Below the pieces are notes generated by a model. It did no database searches and was not told the origin of the DNA. It was given only the letters and a program-made list of their open reading frames with translations. A DNA stretch of 64,000 nt, taken from the NCBI GenBank assembly GCA_047936785.1, contig CP176394.1; one strand, given 5' to 3'. The position numbers and the translations under genes are program-made. Origin of the DNA: Acidaminobacterium chupaoyuni (GTDB lineage Bacteria > Bacillota > Clostridia > Oscillospirales > Butyricicoccaceae). Within the stretch, counting starts at the first letter, position 1; each line of letters opens with the position of its first letter. This document shows positions 1 through 11,700 of this stretch, in pieces.

Positions 1-2
1 AC

Positions 3-146
3 GATAATATCGTTATGGTCATCGTCATTCTTGCGGTGATCCTGGGCATCCTCTATCTTATCATCAAAGCCGGTGTCAAAAACGGAATCCTTGAAGTTCT
101 GGAACAGCCTGATTGCCCCTTGATACATCCCTGCGGCAACTTTTAA
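3..146 (+). CDS. C-terminal end of a small membrane protein (5' end outside window)
   Basis: The frame starting at base 3 is open from the window edge to a TAA at 144-146, giving 47 residues. The visible part begins with a strongly hydrophobic stretch (VMVIVILAVILGILYLII) that should cross the membrane, then a short basic segment (KAGVKNG) and a tail ending in CPLIHPCGNF. A clear rho-independent terminator follows directly, which supports this being the true end of a transcribed gene. I do not recognise the family and the start is not in view. Confidence 0.5.
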   Translation, partial: DNIVMVIVILAVILGILYLIIKAGVKNGILEVLEQPDCPLIHPCGNF

Positions 147-186
147 AAAAGCACAGGATCGAATGATTCGGTCCTGTGCTTTTTTA
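145..186 (+). terminator. Rho-independent terminator after the first gene
   Basis: Arms AGCACAGGATCGAAT (150-164) and ATTCGGTCCTGTGCT (166-180) pair over 15 bp with one G-U, followed by a T tract from 180. It begins right at the stop codon of the partial gene. Confidence 0.85.
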
Positions 187-274
187 TTGCAATATTTTTC
201 ATCTCGGTTTCTTTTTCAGCGCCGCTTTTTTCGACAAGTTTTAAAAAATTGTGAGTAAGATATGAATTTTTTAT

Positions 275-321
275 TAGGATTGATTCCTACTATTGACAAA
301 GGAAAAAATTGCTTCTATACT
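275..321 (+). promoter_or_regulatory. Catalase promoter with adjacent small dyad
   Basis: A near-perfect sigma-A promoter is visible: TTGACA at 293-298, a 17-bp spacer, and TATACT at 316-321. Just upstream of the -35 box lies a dyad TAGGA-N5-TCCTA (275-289), placed where a repressor or activator could act. It does not match the PerR box (TTATAAT-N-ATTATAA) well, so the regulator is unknown. Confidence 0.75.
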
Positions 322-361
322 GTCCATAAGATACAAAAAAACATATAAGGAGGTTTGGAAA

Positions 362-1885
362 ATGGAAGATTATAAGAAACTTACGAACGAAGTGGGCGCA
401 CCGGTGGCCGACAACGAAAATTCTATCACCGCCGGCCCTCGCGGCCCTGTTGTCATGCAGGATGTCTGGCTGATGGAAAAACTTGCGCATTTCGACCGTG
501 AAGTGATTCCCGAACGCCGCATGCACGCCAAAGGCTGGGGCGCTTATGGCAAATTCACGGTAACGCATGATATCACGAAATATACCAAAGCCAAAGTGTT
601 TTCTGAAATCGGCAAGGAAACCGAAGTATTTATTCGTTTTTCCACCGTGGCGGGCGAACGCGGCGCGGCCGATGCCGAACGCGATATCCGCGGCGTGGCC
701 ATAAAGTTTTACACCGAAGAGGGCAACTGGGATCTTGTTGGCAACAACACCCCCACTTTCTTCATCCGCGATGTTCACAATTTCCCCGATTTGAACCGCG
801 CCGTAAAACGCGACCCCTATACCGGCATGCGCAGCGCGCAGAACAACTGGGATTTCTGGACTTTGCTGCCCGAATGCTTCCACCAGATCACTGTGGTGAT
901 GTCTGACCGCGGCATTCCCGACGGCTTCCGCCACATGCATCTTTTCGGCGAGCATACCTTCTCTTTCTATAATGCCAAAAACGAGCGCGTCTGGTGCAAA
1001 TTCCATTTCAAAACCCAGCAGGGCATCAAAAACCTCACCAATGAAGAAGCCGCGGCCAAAAACGCCGTTGACCGCGAAAGCGCAGGGCGTGATCTGTTTG
1101 AAGCCATCCAGCGCGGCGATTTCCCCAAATGGACGATGTATGTGCAGATCATGACGGAAGAACAGGCCAAAAACCACTATGAAAACCCGTTTGATATCAC
1201 AAAGATCTGGCGTCACGCCGAATATCCGCTGATTGAAGTGGGCGAACTGGAACTCAACCGCTGGCCCGAAAACTATTTTGCCGAAGTGGAGCAGGCGGCG
1301 TTCACCCCCGCCCATGTTGTGCCGGGCATCGGGTTCTCGCCCGATAAATTCCTGCAGGGCCGCTTATTCGTTTATGGCGATGCGCAGCGTTACCGCCTGG
1401 GCGTCAACCATAATCTGATTCCGGTCAACCAGGCCAAGGGTGTGAAGGGCGGCGTAGCCGATTATCATCGCGACGGCGCAATGCGCACCGACGGCAACTA
1501 TGGCAGAGCCCCCGCTTATTCCCCCAACAGCGCCGGCGTCTGGGCCGCACAGCCCGAAGTGATGGAACCGCCGCTGGATATTCAGGGCGCCATGTGGCAA
1601 TATGACCCCAAGGATGACCCCAGCAACGATGATTTCCGCGCGGGCGGCGACCTGTGGCGCGTTCTCACAGAAGAACAGAAGGCCGTTCTGATCGCCAACA
1701 CCGCCGGTGATATTGCCCCCGTCACCGAAAATATCAAATATCGCCATGCCGTTCATTGTTATCTGGCGGATAAAGAATATGGCGAAAGAGCCGCCAAAGC
1801 CATGGGGCTTGATCTGGGCAAAGTCATCGAACTTTCAAAGCTGACCAATGACGAACTGAACAAAGCCACCACCCCGATGAAATAA
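362..1885 (+). CDS. Monofunctional haem catalase, small-subunit type
   Basis: Catalase breaks hydrogen peroxide into water and oxygen in the cytoplasm. The 508-aa product matches small-subunit catalases in length. Catalytic His55 lies in RRMHAKGWGAYG, the distal Asn in GNNTPTFFIRD (about 128-129), and the proximal haem-ligand Tyr338 in RLFVYGDAQRYRLG. The start at 362 is preceded by AAGGAGGT (347-354) at normal spacing. An upstream in-frame TTG at 293 is part of the -35 box and cannot be the start. The gene is monocistronic: own promoter upstream, strong terminator at 1934-1975 downstream. Catalase is not universal in fermentative Clostridia, so it points to oxygen or peroxide exposure; the bcp-yaaA pair at 17-18 kb fits the same theme. 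katA is a likely name but the symbol is left open. Confidence 0.97.
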   Translation: MEDYKKLTNEVGAPVADNENSITAGPRGPVVMQDVWLMEKLAHFDREVIPERRMHAKGWGAYGKFTVTHDITKYTKAKVFSEIGKETEVFIRFSTVAGERGAADAERDIRGVAIKFYTEEGNWDLVGNNTPTFFIRDVHNFPDLNRAVKRDPYTGMRSAQNNWDFWTLLPECFHQITVVMSDRGIPDGFRHMHLFGEHTFSFYNAKNERVWCKFHFKTQQGIKNLTNEEAAAKNAVDRESAGRDLFEAIQRGDFPKWTMYVQIMTEEQAKNHYENPFDITKIWRHAEYPLIEVGELELNRWPENYFAEVEQAAFTPAHVVPGIGFSPDKFLQGRLFVYGDAQRYRLGVNHNLIPVNQAKGVKGGVADYHRDGAMRTDGNYGRAPAYSPNSAGVWAAQPEVMEPPLDIQGAMWQYDPKDDPSNDDFRAGGDLWRVLTEEQKAVLIANTAGDIAPVTENIKYRHAVHCYLADKEYGERAAKAMGLDLGKVIELSKLTNDELNKATTPMK

Positions 1886-1890
1886 TCTTT

Positions 1891-1930
1891 TCCCTTAAAT
1901 CTTTTCCCTATCCCTTAAATCTTTTCCCTA
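1891..1930. repeat. Perfect tandem duplication of a 20-bp unit
   Basis: The unit TCCCTTAAATCTTTTCCCTA occurs twice head to tail (1891-1910 and 1911-1930), with part of a further copy (AATCTTTTCCCT) just before, between the catalase stop codon and its terminator. It looks like a slippage product in non-coding DNA; no function is evident. Confidence 0.85.
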
Positions 1931-1933
1931 AAA

Positions 1934-1977
1934 AGCAGCAGGGCCCGTGCTTTCAAAGCATGGGCCCTGCTGTTTTC
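1934..1977 (+). terminator. Rho-independent terminator of the catalase gene
   Basis: Arms CAGCAGGGCCCGTGC (1936-1950) and GCATGGGCCCTGCTG (1958-1972) form a 15-bp stem with one G-U, followed by TTTTCATTTT. Confidence 0.85.
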
Positions 1978-1994
1978 ATTTTGTTCGGTGTGGT

Positions 1995-2603
1995 TCATTC
2001 CTGCTGCTGTTGATAATAGGCTTTCCGGTATCTCTCAAAATTTCGCGCCAACTGTTGATTTTTCGCGCCCTCATCGGCAAAATCCCGATAAAATTTTTCC
2101 GCCTGTTCAAAAACTTCTTCCAGCTGAGGCTGGGGCGGTTCTTCTTCCGCGCCCAGTTCTCGATAAAAACAGGCGATCAGCGTCATCCAGAAAGTGCCGC
2201 ATTGCGCGCCGTTCAGCACCCCCTCGGTTTCAAACAGCGGCTTTCCGTATTGCAGGGCGCATCTCAGCTGTTCGCGGCCGCAGGCCAGCCCGCAATGGCG
2301 GCACAGCGCTTCTGCCACAGGCAGAAAGGGCTCTGTTTCGCCGCGATCGATCAGCCCCAGGGTGATCTGATAAATCATGGTTTTCGCGGCCAGAGAGGGG
2401 AGCGCGGGGCTTTCCGCAATTTCCTCCAGCATCTGCCGAAAATCTTCAAATTCTTCCTCTATCGCCTGGGTGACCGTTTCGATGCGCTCTTCGATGCCGG
2501 GGTCCTCCTGCGCGGCTCTGCGCGCCTTTTCTTCGGCGGCCAAATAGGCGTCTTCCACGATAAGAAAATCATTCAGGCGTTCCCAGCGGTCGTTTCTTTT
2601 CAT
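1995..2603 (-). CDS. Unrecognised acidic soluble protein
   Basis: The gene encodes 202 aa, has a clear AAAGGAGAA ribosome-binding site just upstream of the ATG, and lies alone between the catalase terminator and the terminator of the giant surface gene. The product is rich in Glu and Gln, starts MKRNDRWERLNDFL, has no signal peptide or membrane segment, and ends YRKAYYQQQQE. A short cysteine cluster (CRHCGLACGREQLRC, about residues 100-114) could bind a metal, but spacing matches no zinc finger I can name. Helical content looks high. I do not recognise the family and assign no function. Confidence 0.75.
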   Translation of the reverse strand: MKRNDRWERLNDFLIVEDAYLAAEEKARRAAQEDPGIEERIETVTQAIEEEFEDFRQMLEEIAESPALPSLAAKTMIYQITLGLIDRGETEPFLPVAEALCRHCGLACGREQLRCALQYGKPLFETEGVLNGAQCGTFWMTLIACFYRELGAEEEPPQPQLEEVFEQAEKFYRDFADEGAKNQQLARNFERYRKAYYQQQQE

Positions 2604-2721
2604 GGCGCTTTTCTCCTTTGCGTGAAATTTCTTTCTGTTTGGTTTTATTTTACCGCATCCCCTGCCCGATAAACAGGATTTTATGGCCGTTTTGCCATCA
2701 AAATCTTTCTTTAGAGAAAAA

Positions 2722-2753
2722 GCGCGCCGTGAAAGATCGCTTTCACGGCGCGC
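2722..2753 (-). terminator. Terminator hairpin downstream of the giant surface-protein gene
   Basis: Perfect 14-bp arms GCGCGCCGTGAAAG (2722-2735) and CTTTCACGGCGCGC (2740-2753) around ATCG lie 17 bp beyond the stop at 2770. On the minus strand the stem is followed by CTTTTTCTC, an imperfect U tract. Confidence 0.75.
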
Positions 2754-2769
2754 CTGTCTTGCTTTTGGT

Positions 2770-5700
2770 TTATACTTTCAAAAGGTTTTTGCAGAAGCGC
2801 ATCAAAAGTGTTGCCACTTGCGCGCGGGTCGCTCCGGCGGTGGGGGCCAATTCTGTGTTGGTCACGCCCGAAACCAGACCTTCCTGATAAGCCCACTGCA
2901 TCGATTCGCGTGCATAAGCGCTGATGGTTTCCGCATCGGTAAACGCTGAAAGCTCTGCTTTCTTTGAAACATCTTTGCCCTTAAACACGGCATAGCGGTG
3001 CAGGATGGCGACCATCTGCTCACGGGTGATGCTGTCATCCGGGCCGAAATCGCCGTTGCCATAGCCTTTGACCACGCCGTTTGCGGCGGCCCAGCCGATG
3101 GCTCCGGCATAATAAGTATCGGCAGGCACATCGCCGAACCGGGCGGTTTCCGCTTCCGGCTGGCCTTCCAGACGATACAGGATGGCAACGATCATGCCGC
3201 GCGTTGTGAGGGTGTTCGGTGAGAAAATATGCTCGCCTGTGCCCTTCATCAAGCCTTTTTCGATGGCGTAATCCACGCCTTCGTGATACCACTGTGTGAT
3301 ATCCAGATCTTCATAGGGGGCGCTGGGGCAATCGGTGCCGCCGCGAACGAATTCTGTTTTGATGACCACATCGCTTGCGGGCATCGTGAACCGATATTCC
3401 AGCTTATTTGCTTCTGTTTTGATCTCGCTGCCCTTGTCGTCGGTGACGATCAGGTTTTTCAGCTGGTAGCCATGATCTGCTTTCACTGTAACGGTGACAG
3501 TCTGGCCGGCAAGTGCATTATCTTTATCTGCGGCGGCTGTGCCGTTCGCTGTTTTCGCCACGGTGACTGCATAAACAGAGGGAAGCATTCCGCCCCCGCC
3601 GCCGCCCAGATAGAAGGTTGCGGCAACGACCACGGCCTGATCTTTTTCGGTGACGGTATAGGTTTTGCCATTGCTGAATGCAGCGCCGTTCACCGTTACT
3701 TTCTGCACCAGATAAGAAGCGTTTGCCGCCGCGGTGATCAAAAGCGCATCGCCCGCTTTCACGGCATCTCCGTTTTTCAATTCTTCTTTGCCGCGCATCA
3801 CGGTGATTTTGCCGTTCGCGCCGCTTTCGATCGTCAGCGGAACGCCTTCTTTCACGGTTGCCTGCAAAGTGATATCGGCCAGCACATTTTTCGCCGTTAC
3901 GGCCCATGTGCCGTCTGTGTTGCGCTTCACGGTTCCCGCGGAAGAAACCAAAGCCGTGATGGTTTTATTTTTTGCCGGTGTCACTACAAAGCTCACATCG
4001 CCGCGATCGCGGATCTGGCGCTCTGCGCCGTAATCGGAGGGTGTTTTCACAATGCTGCCGAGGGTGTAATCTGCGGTATCCGCAGGCAGCGCATGCAGTT
4101 TTTCCGGTGTTTCGAATTCGACCGTCACGGTGGTGTCGCGGCCCAGGCTTTCAATCACCAGCGTGTTGGACAAATTCTTTTGCACTTCCTTATTGATCTT
4201 CCATTCCTTCACCATGTGGTTTGCATCGGGCAAAGCGGTGAAGGTCAGCTGGCTGCCGCCCACGCACTGGGAATCGGTATCGATGGCAATGGGTTTTCCC
4301 GCGCCGATGCCCGAAGCCGAACCGCCGGTTCCGACCACGGAATAATGCACCGTGTAGTTAACGGCATCCATAAATTCGGCATCCGCCGTAAGATCGCTTG
4401 TAACGGCCATCGTGAATGTCGCCTTTTTCTGCGCGGCCAGATCGCCCTTCCACTGCTTGAGCATCCAGTTGGGGTCGGCCATGGCCGTGAAGGTGACCAC
4501 GGTGCCATCGGGAACCGCCGTCACATCTTTGCCATCCACCTGTGCGGTGATATGGCCGTGTGTCGTTGCAGCGATGGTGATGGTTCTGGTGGGGATCTTT
4601 TCAAGGTTTGCGGTGATATTCAAGCCGCCCTGAGGCACTGTCGCGGTGACGGTGGTCAGGTCTGCGCTGATCTGCGCATTGGCGGGCAGACCCGCCCAGC
4701 CTGTGATGCGGTGGCCTTCCGCAGGCGCGGCCACCAGTTTCACCTGCGCGCCGCCGATGAACTTTTTGCCGCTTGCAAAAGCAACACCGTTTTCGCTGGC
4801 GGTCAGGGTGCCCATCTTGCTGTCACTGAGTTGATACTGCACGGCGTTATCTGCCGTGGGGGTAAATTTCGCGGTATAAGCGCCGCTTGCTTCGGCAGAG
4901 AACGAATAAACGGCCGATGCGCCTTCGATCTTCGTGTTGCCGAAATACCAGCCCTCAAAAGTATAGCCGGTCGATGCCGCGGCAGTCAGTGTGACGGAAT
5001 CTTTATAGCGAACGATCTGGGGCAGGCCGGAAACCGTTCCGCCCGCTTCAGCCTTAGCCAAAAGATCCAGTTCTTCGCCCTGCAGCAAAACCGCAATGGC
5101 CGCGTTCTGGCCCGCCGCGGGCTGATAGGTAAAGGTCGCGGCGGTTTGGCCCGCCACGGCTTTGCCGTTGACCTGCCATTCTTTCACAACATAATGGGTT
5201 TCGGGTGTCACCGTAAAGACAACTTCCTGTTTAGAGGAACCGCCGCTGGTGAACACGGCTTCGCCCACTTTTGCTGCCAGGGTCCCGTGTGCAGGGTCTT
5301 GGAAAGTGATCTGCGCATCACCTTTTTCAAACTGAACGGTGATGGTTTTGTTTGCCATGGCGGCCAGCTGAGCATATTCCAGTTCCAGCTTGCTGCCAAC
5401 GAAGGTTCGGCCGTCGAGCTGATAGCTCTGGCCGTTGACCTGCCATTCTTTCACGCGATAGCCGGTGGCGGGCGTGGCTTCCAGGTTCAGCTTGCCGTTT
5501 TCATAAACGGTTTTTCCGCCGCCCGAAACAAGGCCCGCGGCATCGGCATCGTCGTAATCCGCCAGATTCTGGCGCGAAGCCGCGCCCTTGATGGTGCCGA
5601 AGGTTCCGCCTTCCTGAGCGCCGTTGCTATCCACCACGGAATAGGCGATCTGTGTGCTGCCCAGTTTGCGGAATGTCACCTTGATGTCTTCGGCCATGCT

Positions 5701-8700
5701 CAGCGCAGGGATCTGCATTTTTTGGCTGCCGTCATTCTGAACATCCGCGGTGATGACTGCGCCGTTTTCTTCCCACTTGGTGATCTCATAGCCTGTTTTT
5801 GCTTTTGCGGTCACCACAATGGTGGAACTTTGCAGCTGCGCCGCGCCGCTGGTGATAGTGCCTACATCGGCTTTCAGCGCGGTGACTGTGCCCGCTTCTT
5901 CGGCGAAGGGCTCGCCTTCTTCTGCCCTTTTGCCTTCAAAGGTTACCGGGTAACGGTTCAGCGCCGTGCAGACCACCGTAAAATCGGTGTTTGCTTTGAG
6001 GTTATAAAGGGTCATGGTGCGGTTGCTGTTGGAAAGCGCGCCGATGGTCTGGCCGTTTTTGACCTGCCATTCCTGCACAAGCAGGCCATCGGGCGGGGTG
6101 AAGCTGATGGTCAGGTTATCGCCGATCTTGCCCTGATAGGTATATTGGCCGTTTCCATCCATTGTGAGGTTCTGGCCGTTGATCACGGCCTTCGTGGTGC
6201 CGTTGAGGGGGTTCCCATCGTTGCCCACGGGTTTAATGGTGATCACAGGCTTGGTGTCGGCAACAAAGTAAACGGTGACGGTCATATCATCTGTAAACTT
6301 CGAAAAATCATAGGTGCTGCCGCTGAAATTGGTTTTTCCGTCTGCCGCCAGAAGTGTTTCGGTCGTTCCGTTCAAGCCTTTTTTCACTGTCCAGTGGTCG
6401 ATGGAATAACCATCCTTGGGCGTGGCTGTCAAACGGATCGTCTGCTGGTAGTTCACATTATTGCCCGAAGCAATGGTTTCGCCCAGGCCCGTATCATTCA
6501 GATAATTGCCCGTGACGGTCCCGTTTGCATCCGCCGCGGCATAGCTGAGCACATTGGTGCTGGCCGCGAATTCCACGGAAACATTGGTTTTCTGAGAAAG
6601 CTTATCGATGCTGTATGTGGTGCCGGTGCGCTTGTTTTCGCCATCCAGCACATAATTGCCGTTGACCTTCCAGCCGGAAACCACATATCCTACTGTGGGC
6701 ATGGCGGTAACGGTCACTTTGCTGCCCGCGGGCAGGCTGTCACCGCTCTGCACAGAAATATCCACTGTGCTGCCGGGCGACTGGCAGGTCATGCCGATGC
6801 CGCCGTTGACCCCTGCGGAAAGATTGACCTGATAGCTTTCATTGTTCAGCTGATAGACAGCTTTCTGCAAGGTGATGTTATATTTTTCGGCAAGCGCTTG
6901 AACCGCCGGGGTATAAGTAACGGTGTTGGCGTTTTGATCGGTATCCACCAGAGAAACCGTGATGGGATATTCACCGATTTCAGCGCCGGATAACGCGCCG
7001 TCTGTGCTGAGCATATAATCGACACCGCGCTGCAGCGCAGGAGCATCCCATTCCGCCGCCCCGCTGACAGTCGCATCCAACGGCTTGCGGTCTGTATCAT
7101 TGACAGATTTCACGGTATTCGTCGCCGCCAGCACCAGCGTGCCTTTATTCACAACGATGATCTTCGAATCACTTCTGCCGTCTTTTTCGGCGGTGATCTG
7201 GTAATTGGTGACCGTTTTGGGGGTGAAGATGCCGCCAACCAAGGTATAATCGGCATTTTCAACGGCGGCCACATAGTTGCTTGTGATGACGCCGCCTGCC
7301 CCCTTCGTTGTCACCAGTTTTTGCACGGTATAGGTGGCCAGTTTCGTCACATCCACCGTGGCGCCGGGGGTTCCGCTGGTGATCTCGGTGGCCGCCAGAG
7401 CGGCCGAAGTGCCATAGGTCACATTCACAGGCGCTGCCAGATCCAGTGTGGTTCTGGCTTCTGTGGGCTGCATCACGGCATAAACCGAAACAGGTTCCGA
7501 ATTGCTGGCATAATAAGTGCTGTTGCCGGCAAAAACCGCCATGACATTGAGCTTGCCTTCATATTTCGGGGTCCACTGTGCCTCATAGGTGTTATCGGGC
7601 TGTTTCACCGCGGGAACCGTTTCGCCGCCCGCGCCCGAAATCACAAAGCTCACATCGCCCGTCAGCGGTTCTCCGCCGTCTTTTGCCACAGGGGCGGCGG
7701 TGAGGGTGACTGCTTTGCCCACCACAGGGTCACGATTTTGAACCGTAGTATGGGTTTCTGTTTTTTGGAAAGTCGTGCTCAGATCAGAGACCTTGCTGTC
7801 ACCGATCTTATTTGCCCACCCCAGCGAGAACGGCTGATAAACAGGTACGCCCGCCGTGGCATCCGCCGTATACAGATAGGCGTTTTCCAAAGTGCTGCCC
7901 GAACCCGCAGAGGCTTTATAAAACGCATACTTGGCATAGCCCGTGTCTGCTGAAGTCCATTTTTCCGAGGGCGTATAGGTTTTCCCATCATAAACCAAAT
8001 TGGGGCTCGATACCGCGCCCACAGAGGTCAGCGCCGCTTCGCTGCGCGCGATCTGGCCATCGGCGCCCACGGTATTGATCGTGGCAGTATAATCGCTTTT
8101 TGTCACAGTTTTCAGCCCGCCGATATTGCCTGCGGTGAAGCTGATATCCTTGGCAACTTCCTTATCGGTGTCTAAAGTAAGCGCCGCGCCGGTGTAGCTG
8201 TAATAATTGGCGCCATCAAACCACAGAAAAACGCCCGCGTCATTTTTCAGCAGCGTATAGGCTTTCTGTTCCGCGCCCGTTCCGGTGACGAGAGAAACCG
8301 CTTTTCTTTCGGTAATGATTTTGTCTGCGGTGGTGACGATATCGCCTTCCGCCGATAAAATGGCATTGGGCTGCAGACCATTAATCGTGATCTTACTGTC
8401 GGATTTGCTCACATCCAGCAGCGCCGACATCGTGTAAAGGGTGTAATCGCGGTAATACACACGGCAGCGATATTGATAATCATCCATATCATTGGTGGGC
8501 GTCACGGTCAGTTCGGGGGTGCTGATGCCCTGCGCATGGTTGATGGCCACCTTTTGCCATGTTGATTTGATCTCGGGGGTCTTATATTGCCATTCATAAC
8601 CCACCGGCTGGCTTTGGCCGTCTTTATCGGTGAAATTCGCCCGCGCCTTAAAGATCACGGGTTGACCCGCCGCGGCGTTGCTGTCTTTGGGCTGTTCCAC

Positions 8701-11700
8701 AATCTCGAACAAAGCGCCGTCGTTCATCGTTGTGGCGGTCACTGTGGGGCTGTCGATACTGCTGCCCTTGGTGGCGCTGACGGCGCGAACACTGAAATTA
8801 TAAGTGGTGTTGGCCATCAGATCTTTCGCCTGATAAGAGGTCACCGTATAGGGCAAAGTCGCGATTTTGTTATAGTTGCCGATGCGATCGACCATGCTCA
8901 CTTCATAATAAGCCGCGTTGCCGCTGTTATCCCACTGCAGGTCGATGCTGTGGGTGCCCACCTGGGTCACCGTCAGGTTCTGGGGCATTTTGGGAGGCTG
9001 GCTCACATTCTTCACATCATAGCCCACCACCCAAACGGGGTTGCCGTTGAGGTTGGCGCTGTTGACGATCAGTTTCCAGTTGAATCCATACTGGCTGCCT
9101 TCTTTGGGCAGGCCATCCACCGTGCCCGAGAAAGTGGTGCCGCTTGAGCTGGTGGTGCCAAAGCTGCCGCCGGCACTGGTGCTGCTGGTGATGCCCACAT
9201 AGCCTTTGTTGCCAAGGAAAGCACCGCCGCCGCCCACTTTCACATTCAGCGTGGCTTCCAGCGTGTGGGTTTTTTCGGTTTCTTTTGTCACAGAAATTTC
9301 CTGTGTGATATCTGAACCCGAGCCGCTGGAGGTAATGCTGGCATAAGTGCCGTTATAAGTATGCTGACGCTCGCCCGCGGGCTGGTTCACATAAGTTTCC
9401 GGCGCGCCCGGCGTGCTGTAAAGAATGTTGTTGGCAATGGGATCAAGGCCCTGTGTTTTGGCCGCCAGATCGTCATAATCTTCCACATTCATGACCGCCG
9501 TAACGGGGTCTAACGCCGCGGGCATGATGGTGGTGCTCCACTGCCTGCTCACAGGGTCATACATCTCATAAACATAATAAACATAAGGCACGGTGTAAAC
9601 GACCACCTGGTCGCCGCCGCCCGCCTGGTCGTTATAGCTGATGGAATGTTCCACAGAGGTGCATTCGGCGTAATCATAGCTATAGCTGCCGGCCAGTTCC
9701 ACTTCATATTCGCCGCCCGCCAGGGCCTGCACTTCCAGTGAGTGATAAACGCCGACGCTTTGCGAAAAGCTGCCGCCCTTGGTGTTGCCCGCAGAGCTGC
9801 TCACGCCATAGGCCGTGCCGCCGTTGCCGATATAATCGTAGCGCTCGGCCAGATCGGCAAAATAGGGGCTTGCCTGCAAAACGGCATAGACCTCAGGGTC
9901 GGTATAAACCGTATACTGGTTGACATAACGCATGGAAACGGAATCGTTGCCGATATCCGGCAGGCTCAGGCTGATAAAGGTGCCATAGGTGTCGTTTCTT
10001 CTGTTGCTTTCGGCCACCACGCCTTCCTGTGTGCTGTGGTAATAAGTTCCTTCTTTCCAGAAGGCGGCTACATCCATCCAGTAATAGTCGTCGGAACCGT
10101 TGACTTTTTCAGCGCGGTGGGTGCCCACGACGCAAATAAAGCTTTCGCGCCATTTTTTCCCATCAGCAGAGGGGTTTGCATCCACGCTGCCCACCGCAAC
10201 ATCGCCGATCCACACCTGTTCTTTATCTTTATTGTTATCATTGCTGTTGACCTGAGAGGTGCAAAGGCTGATGCTGCCGATTTCACTCGTCAGGCCGCTT
10301 GTGGCGTTGAAATTATATACTTCGCCGCCGAACAGCACTTCATCATCGTTGTTGCCGGCGCCGATGCCTTCTGTATCGGCACAGGCCAGCGGCAGCGGCG
10401 CATGGGTGGGGCGATAATGCCCTTCTTTCAGTGAATAAGAATCTGCGATCTTCATGCTTTTGCTGCCAAGCGCCTGTGTCATATAATCCGAAACCTGATA
10501 TCTTTTGGTGAGCGGATTATAATAGATATAGCGGTAAGCGCCGGTATTATAAGCCCCTGTGCCGGGTTCGGAAGTTTTACCATTGCTCTGATAGCCGCCC
10601 ACCAGCAAAACCGTTCCCGTGATGCTGGTGTTGGGCAGCGCAAATTCACCAAAGGCGCAGTTGGCCGAAACCATGGCCTTTTCACCATCGGGCGCCACCA
10701 GGGGCACATCTTTCAAGCCATTGATGGCGGTTGGCAGCGCTGCGTTGCTGCCTTCAAAAACCGTCAGGCGCGCCACGCTTGCCACATTGCTATTATAGGT
10801 GGGGGCCGAAACGGCTACCGCCAGTTCTTCCTTGCCATCGCGGTTCAAATCGCCGCCCGCCATGGTCACGACAGGGTGTTTTTCGATATGATGCTCCCAG
10901 CTCCCATCCGTATTATAGGAGTTCGCATTGCCTGCGCTCAGCGCGATGCGGTTTTGCGAAAATCTGCCGCCGCCGCTGCCCTGGAATTCATCGATTTCGA
11001 CCATGCGGCTGCCGTCGACTGTATCATAGTACGAGCCACAATAAACATACAGTTCGTCCTTCCCGTCGCCGTCGCGGTCAAGGGCCTTGATCTCAAACAG
11101 AGCGTCAAGTTCCTGCACATAGCGGCGTGTCATATAAGACAACACATCACCATAGCTCTGGTTTGTCAAGATGGGGTTCAGGGTCGAGACCCTTTCACGG
11201 TAACCGTTATCATGAATTTTAAAAACGGCCACCTCGATTTTGCCTTTTTTGCTGCCTGTTGTCTGATTGTTGCCATAGGCGCGCAGTTCGGCCACATAGT
11301 TATCTTTGCCTTCACCGCCGTTAAAGGCAACGCTGGTGGCATAAATGCCGCTGAACTCGTTATTCGTGTTGGCCAGCACATTGCCGCCGCGGTTGCTGCT
11401 GAGCTTGCTTCCCAATGAATTGCCGTTTTCAAGATTGATGTCGCCGCTGCTGATTCCATAGAAACCATAAGCGCCGTCAAGATTGCCCGATCCATCGCTG
11501 ATATCTGCGTTGCGGGTTTCCATGCGGTCAAACCCGTCGCGCAAAGTATAGCGGTTGCCGGAAGCGCCGTTTGCCGCCACATAGACTTCGCGCGCGCTGA
11601 ACGCCTGGGTGGTTTGGGTTGTGCTGTAGGGCGCGGTCAGTTCCTTTGCCGCCGCATCCGCATCCAGCGTCAAGCCCATCGCATCATAAGTGCTTTGGTC

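Noticed and set aside
293..361. Upstream in-frame TTG start for catalase
   Set aside because: The TTG is the first half of the -35 box, and the ATG at 362 has a perfect ribosome-binding site.
3229..6993. A 1254-codon open frame on the plus strand
   Set aside because: It is the antisense shadow of the giant SLH gene; long antisense frames arise from the GC-rich codon pattern, and the predicted protein is His/Cys/Phe-rich with no domain.
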